Positions 7,064 to 8,769 of a stretch of DNA of 8,769 nt are shown in pieces. The notes under the pieces are model-generated. The model did not search any database, was not told where the DNA came from, and saw only the letters and a list, made by a program, of their open reading frames with translations. Origin of the DNA: Paracoccaceae bacterium (GTDB lineage: Bacteria; Pseudomonadota; Alphaproteobacteria; Rhodobacterales; Rhodobacteraceae); NCBI GenBank assembly GCA_023260935.1, contig JALQTL010000197.1, positions 1 to 8,769 on the forward strand, in the 5' to 3' direction. Position 1 is the stretch's first letter. Every line of letters begins with the position of its first letter. The position numbers were made by a program, and so were the translations under genes.

Positions 7064-7846
7064 TTACAGACCGTCGGGCACCCGTCTCAGCGCTTTTCGC
7101 ACCGGTTCCGGCACCGCGTCGAACGGCATGGTGCCGCAGTGCCGCGCACAGGCGAGGCGCGCGCCGCAACTGTCGTTCAGGCGGCGCATGACGATGGCAG
7201 ACAACCTGTTCGCCTCGGGCAGGCGGCGTTGCGTCACGAAGGTCAGGCCGCTGTAATACTCGGGCATGGAGTCAAGGCCGTATTCGAAATAGGTCAGGTT
7301 CATCATGTCGTTGTAGGGCGTGCGTGACAGCAGGGTGAAGCCGTCGAACTGCTGGATCAGGCGGCCCTGATACTTTGTGCTGCGGGCATGACGAGCAGAC
7401 CCTTCGCGCATGGGCTGGCTGTGGATGTCATACCCTTTCCAAAGCTTGCCTTCCTCTGTCGTGACGATCAGCGCCATGCCCTGATAGGCCTTTTCCGGTT
7501 GGCGAAATGATTTACGCCAGTATCGATAGATGCCGTCTGGCAGAAGGTAGTGATCAAAGGGCCGGTGCTGCGGGGGCAAGGCTGTCAGGGCATCGGTCTG
7601 CGGCTTGCGGCGGTCTGCCAGCGGTTCCAGCAGGATGTTCGCATCCACGTTGAAGAACCTGCAGATCCGATACAGCACATCAGGCCGCGGAAAGGCCGAT
7701 CCGGCAAGGTAGCGGTTGAACTGCGTGCGGTTCACGCCGATCTGGCGACACATTTCGCTGTGGTTGGCAATATCGGCCGTCAGCGCCTGAAGGTTGTGGC
7801 TCAGGATCATCCGCAATGCCGAAGGGTCTGCTGCCTTGAATTGCAT
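7064..7846 (-). CDS. XRE-family HTH transcriptional regulator with unrecognised C-terminal domain
   Basis: The 260-aa protein starts with a lambda-repressor-type helix-turn-helix (about residues 11-75). The core HSEMCRQIGVNRTQFNRYLA is followed by the scaffold helix PDVLYRICRFFNVDANILLE. The remaining ~185 residues match no family I can name. They are rich in aromatic residues (for example DGIYRYWRKSF, MNLTYFEYGLDSMPEYYSG) and may be a beta-rich sensor domain, which is inference. Near the C-terminus Cys227, Cys233, His236 and Cys237 are clustered and could bind metal or sense redox. The frame is open 39 codons further upstream, but those codons contain no other good start. The Met at 7844-7846 is preceded by AGGA, although the spacing of about 12 nt is long. 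It is divergent from the small OB-fold-like gene and convergent with alaX. Targets are unknown; autoregulation from the shared intergenic region is plausible. Confidence 0.82.
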   Translation of the reverse strand: MQFKAADPSALRMILSHNLQALTADIANHSEMCRQIGVNRTQFNRYLAGSAFPRPDVLYRICRFFNVDANILLEPLADRRKPQTDALTALPPQHRPFDHYLLPDGIYRYWRKSFRQPEKAYQGMALIVTTEEGKLWKGYDIHSQPMREGSARHARSTKYQGRLIQQFDGFTLLSRTPYNDMMNLTYFEYGLDSMPEYYSGLTFVTQRRLPEANRLSAIVMRRLNDSCGARLACARHCGTMPFDAVPEPVRKALRRVPDGL

Positions 7847-8035
7847 GGCTTGTGCGCATCCTGATCTGGTTGGGCCTGGGGGTTGACGCTTAATAGTATC
7901 ACAATGATCAAAAGGTGACGCCAAACAGCGCCAACATGATACAGAACACCCTCTTTTGTCCACAGGTTGCGCAATCTAGAGTGTACTTTGGCAAATGGGC
8001 GGAGCGTTAAGGGCGAAAAGCTTGGAGAGCAGACA
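7847..8035. promoter_or_regulatory. Divergent intergenic regulatory region
   Basis: This 189-bp stretch separates the XRE regulator (leftward) from the OB-fold-like gene (rightward) and is richer in A+T than the coding DNA. On the minus strand an extended -10 (TG, one base, then TACTAT) lies at about 7893-7901, without a good -35. TTTGATCA occurs on the minus strand at 7905-7912. An imperfectly placed inverted pair GTATCA (7896-7901) and TGATAC (7937-7942) could bind a dimeric regulator. For the rightward gene, TTTTGT (7953-7958) and TAGAGT (7976-7981) with 17-bp spacing are a weak promoter candidate. None of these is certain. Confidence 0.4.
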
Positions 8036-8395
8036 ATGCGCGGCATAGTGATCTGGGTTTCACCCGAGGATTTCTCGGCGTTGATCTGGTGCGAGGACTC
8101 GCGAGAGATCGCCGTGGCCAAGGGGGCTATCGCCTGGCGCAACCCATTGCACCCCGTGGCTGTGGGCGATTATGTCGGCTTTGCGTGCCGGGTCGTCGAT
8201 GGCCACCGCCTGTGCCGCGATGTTCACACGATCACCGCCGAACTCGCCCCCGATCTGGCACAGATGATCCTCTCCTCCGCGATGCCCGCCGCGCCGATGG
8301 CCGTCATCGCAGGGGGGGCGGCTCCCGGAAACAGCGGCGTTCTTGCGGGAGGATCGGGAAATCGCCTCTTGCATCTTTGTCCCAGTCGCGATTAA
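8036..8395 (+). CDS. Small hypothetical protein with OB-fold/cold-shock-like N-terminus
   Basis: The 119-aa product is unidentified. Residues 1-66 alternate beta-strand-like segments: MRGIVIWVSPEDFSALIW, then EIAVAKGAI, PVAVGDYVGFACRVVDGHRL and a final DVHTI. This order resembles the five-stranded OB fold of cold-shock domains (G-x-V-x-W opening, GD.V.F central motif), but the aromatic RNA-binding RNP motifs are not clearly conserved. A nucleic-acid-binding role is only a suggestion. Residues 67-119 are Ala/Gly/Pro-rich and probably flexible. ATG 8036 was chosen because GGAGAG (8024-8029) sits 6 nt upstream; an in-frame TTG at 7967 would add 23 residues without a good ribosome-binding site. 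It is divergent from the XRE regulator and ends 11 bp before tRNA-Ser. Codon use is like that of the main chromosome. Confidence 0.65.
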   Translation: MRGIVIWVSPEDFSALIWCEDSREIAVAKGAIAWRNPLHPVAVGDYVGFACRVVDGHRLCRDVHTITAELAPDLAQMILSSAMPAAPMAVIAGGAAPGNSGVLAGGSGNRLLHLCPSRD

Positions 8396-8406
8396 CAAGC
8401 GCGCAA

Positions 8407-8496
8407 GGACAGTTGGCCGAGTGGTCGAAGGCGCACGCCTGGAAAGTGTGTAGGCGGGGAACCGTCTCGAGGGTTCGAATCCCTTCCCGTCCGCCA
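8407..8496 (+). tRNA. tRNA-Ser (anticodon GGA)
   Basis: The 90-nt gene, with an encoded CCA end, folds as a class II tRNA. The D-arm begins GGCCGAGTGGTCGAAGGC. The anticodon stem CACGC/GTGTG encloses the loop CTGGAAA, with anticodon GGA at 8441-8443 reading UCC/UCU. The long variable arm GGCGG-GGAA-CCGTC identifies serine, and the T-arm is GAGGG-TTCGAAT-CCCTT. The acceptor stem pairs GGACAGT with CCCGTCC. Position 5·68 (A·C) and 7·66 (U·C) do not pair, and 49·65 is a G·U wobble. The gene is probably functional, but the 3' side of the acceptor is unusual. It abuts A+T-rich DNA immediately downstream. Confidence 0.9.
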
Positions 8497-8551
8497 CTAT
8501 TGCCCCTAAGCTTCTGTTATATCAGGAAATAATTAGGCGTCATAAACTTGA

Positions 8552-8570
8552 CCCTAACGCCAGCCCTAAC
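8552..8570 (+). repeat. Two direct CCCTAAC repeats, 12-bp period
   Basis: Identical heptamers begin at 8552 and 8564, separated by GCCAG. A six-of-seven match is at 8506-8512 and a reversed TTAGG at 8533-8537. Short, helically phased repeats next to a tRNA resemble arm-type integrase or excisionase sites, but chance cannot be ruled out. Confidence 0.35.
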
Positions 8571-8604
8571 CGAGCACGGCCTATTAAATCGCGTCCGAAA
8601 CCCA

Positions 8605-8633
8605 TTGACACTATCGAACGCGTAGGGAAAAAT
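8605..8633 (+). promoter_or_regulatory. Possible promoter for the exported-protein gene
   Basis: A perfect -35 hexamer TTGACA (8605-8610) is followed at 17 bp by AAAAAT (8628-8633), a poor -10, within an A+T-rich run. It lies 43 bp upstream of the ATG at 8677. Confidence 0.3.
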
Positions 8634-8676
8634 TATTTATGAATTATCGTGGTGACCGTTGAAGGTGGTTTTAGAC

Positions 8677-8769
8677 ATGAAACCTCTACACATTACACTT
8701 ATTTCTATCTTCATGCTTGTTTTCCCTAGCAAACTCTTGGCTGAAGAAATTATTGGATCTCGGTTCAGC
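8677..8769 (+). CDS. Start of a small exported or envelope protein (partial, runs off window)
   Basis: Only the first 31 codons are present, and the frame is open to the window end. The N-terminus MKPLHITLISIFMLVFPSKL followed by LAEE is a typical Sec signal peptide: a short charged start, a hydrophobic core at residues 6-17, and a probable cleavage after LLA at residue 22. It is not a lipoprotein because no cysteine follows. GAAGGTGG (8661-8668) provides a ribosome-binding site 8 nt upstream. The codon choice (for example CTA, AAA, ATT, TCT) is A+T-rich and unlike the upstream genes, suggesting transferred DNA. The mature part is too short (GSRFS at the end) to identify a family. Confidence 0.65.
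   Translation, partial: MKPLHITLISIFMLVFPSKLLAEEIIGSRFS

Larger units (their letters stand above)
8497..8676. other. A+T-rich flank of tRNA-Ser, possible integration junction
   Basis: Composition changes abruptly after the tRNA CCA, from GC-rich chromosomal sequence to markedly A+T-rich sequence (for example the run at 8628-8646). No ORF of useful length and no terminator hairpin is obvious. Two CCCTAAC repeats lie at 8552-8558 and 8564-8570, with a related CCCTAAG at 8506-8512. tRNA genes are common attachment sites for genomic islands, which makes this a candidate element edge. No integrase gene or second copy of the tRNA end is visible in the window. Confidence 0.4.

Noticed and set aside
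8060..8497. 145-codon minus-strand frame starting inside the tRNA-Ser complement
   Set aside because: Its first ~30 codons are the antisense of a tRNA, a well-known source of false ORFs, and the rest opposes the OB-fold-like gene.
8552..8570. CCCTAAC repeats as telomere-like sequence
   Set aside because: Only two copies in a bacterial chromosome; resemblance to eukaryotic telomere repeats is coincidental.

Overview
The window looks like chromosomal DNA from an alphaproteobacterium, most likely a member of the Rhodobacteraceae/Paracoccaceae (Rhodobacter, Gemmobacter or Tabrizicola-like). This rests on strong G/C preference at third codon positions and on the style of the encoded proteins. It is inferred from the sequence alone, without a database search. 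The last ~270 bases, right after a tRNA-Ser gene, are clearly more A+T-rich and look like the edge of a different DNA segment.

Left part (1-2640): the window opens with the broken 3' part of an unidentified gene, whose coding signal shifts between frames. Next come a GntR/FCD-family regulator (405-1064) and a class III PLP aminotransferase (1179-2588) resembling putrescine/omega-amine:pyruvate transaminases. Three copies of a TTTGATCA-centred site lie beside the predicted promoters of these two genes, suggesting a self-contained amine-catabolism module controlled by its own regulator. It ends at a strong rho-independent terminator (2606-2638).

Middle part (2640-7023): three genes with overlapping stop/start codons form a probable operon. 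They are a cysteine synthase-family enzyme, a large DUF3772-type MscS mechanosensitive channel, and a trans-editing alanyl-tRNA hydrolase of the AlaX type. The first and last deal with amino-acid supply and translational fidelity; the channel links to osmotic stress. Why they are coupled is not obvious.

Right part (7064-8769): an XRE-type HTH regulator with an unrecognised C-terminal domain points left. A small protein with an OB-fold/cold-shock-like N-terminus points right from the same 189-bp intergenic region. Eleven bases after that gene lies tRNA-Ser(GGA), whose acceptor stem carries two non-pairing positions clustered on its 3' side. The A+T-rich flank beyond it has short CCCTAAC repeats and the start of a small exported protein running off the window. 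Together this suggests, but does not prove, the junction of an element integrated at the tRNA-Ser gene.

No CRISPR array, transposase, insertion sequence or obvious defence system is visible. Nothing here is a clear new system. The best leads are the operator set around the aminotransferase module, the XRE regulator with its Cys/His cluster, and the tRNA-Ser junction.
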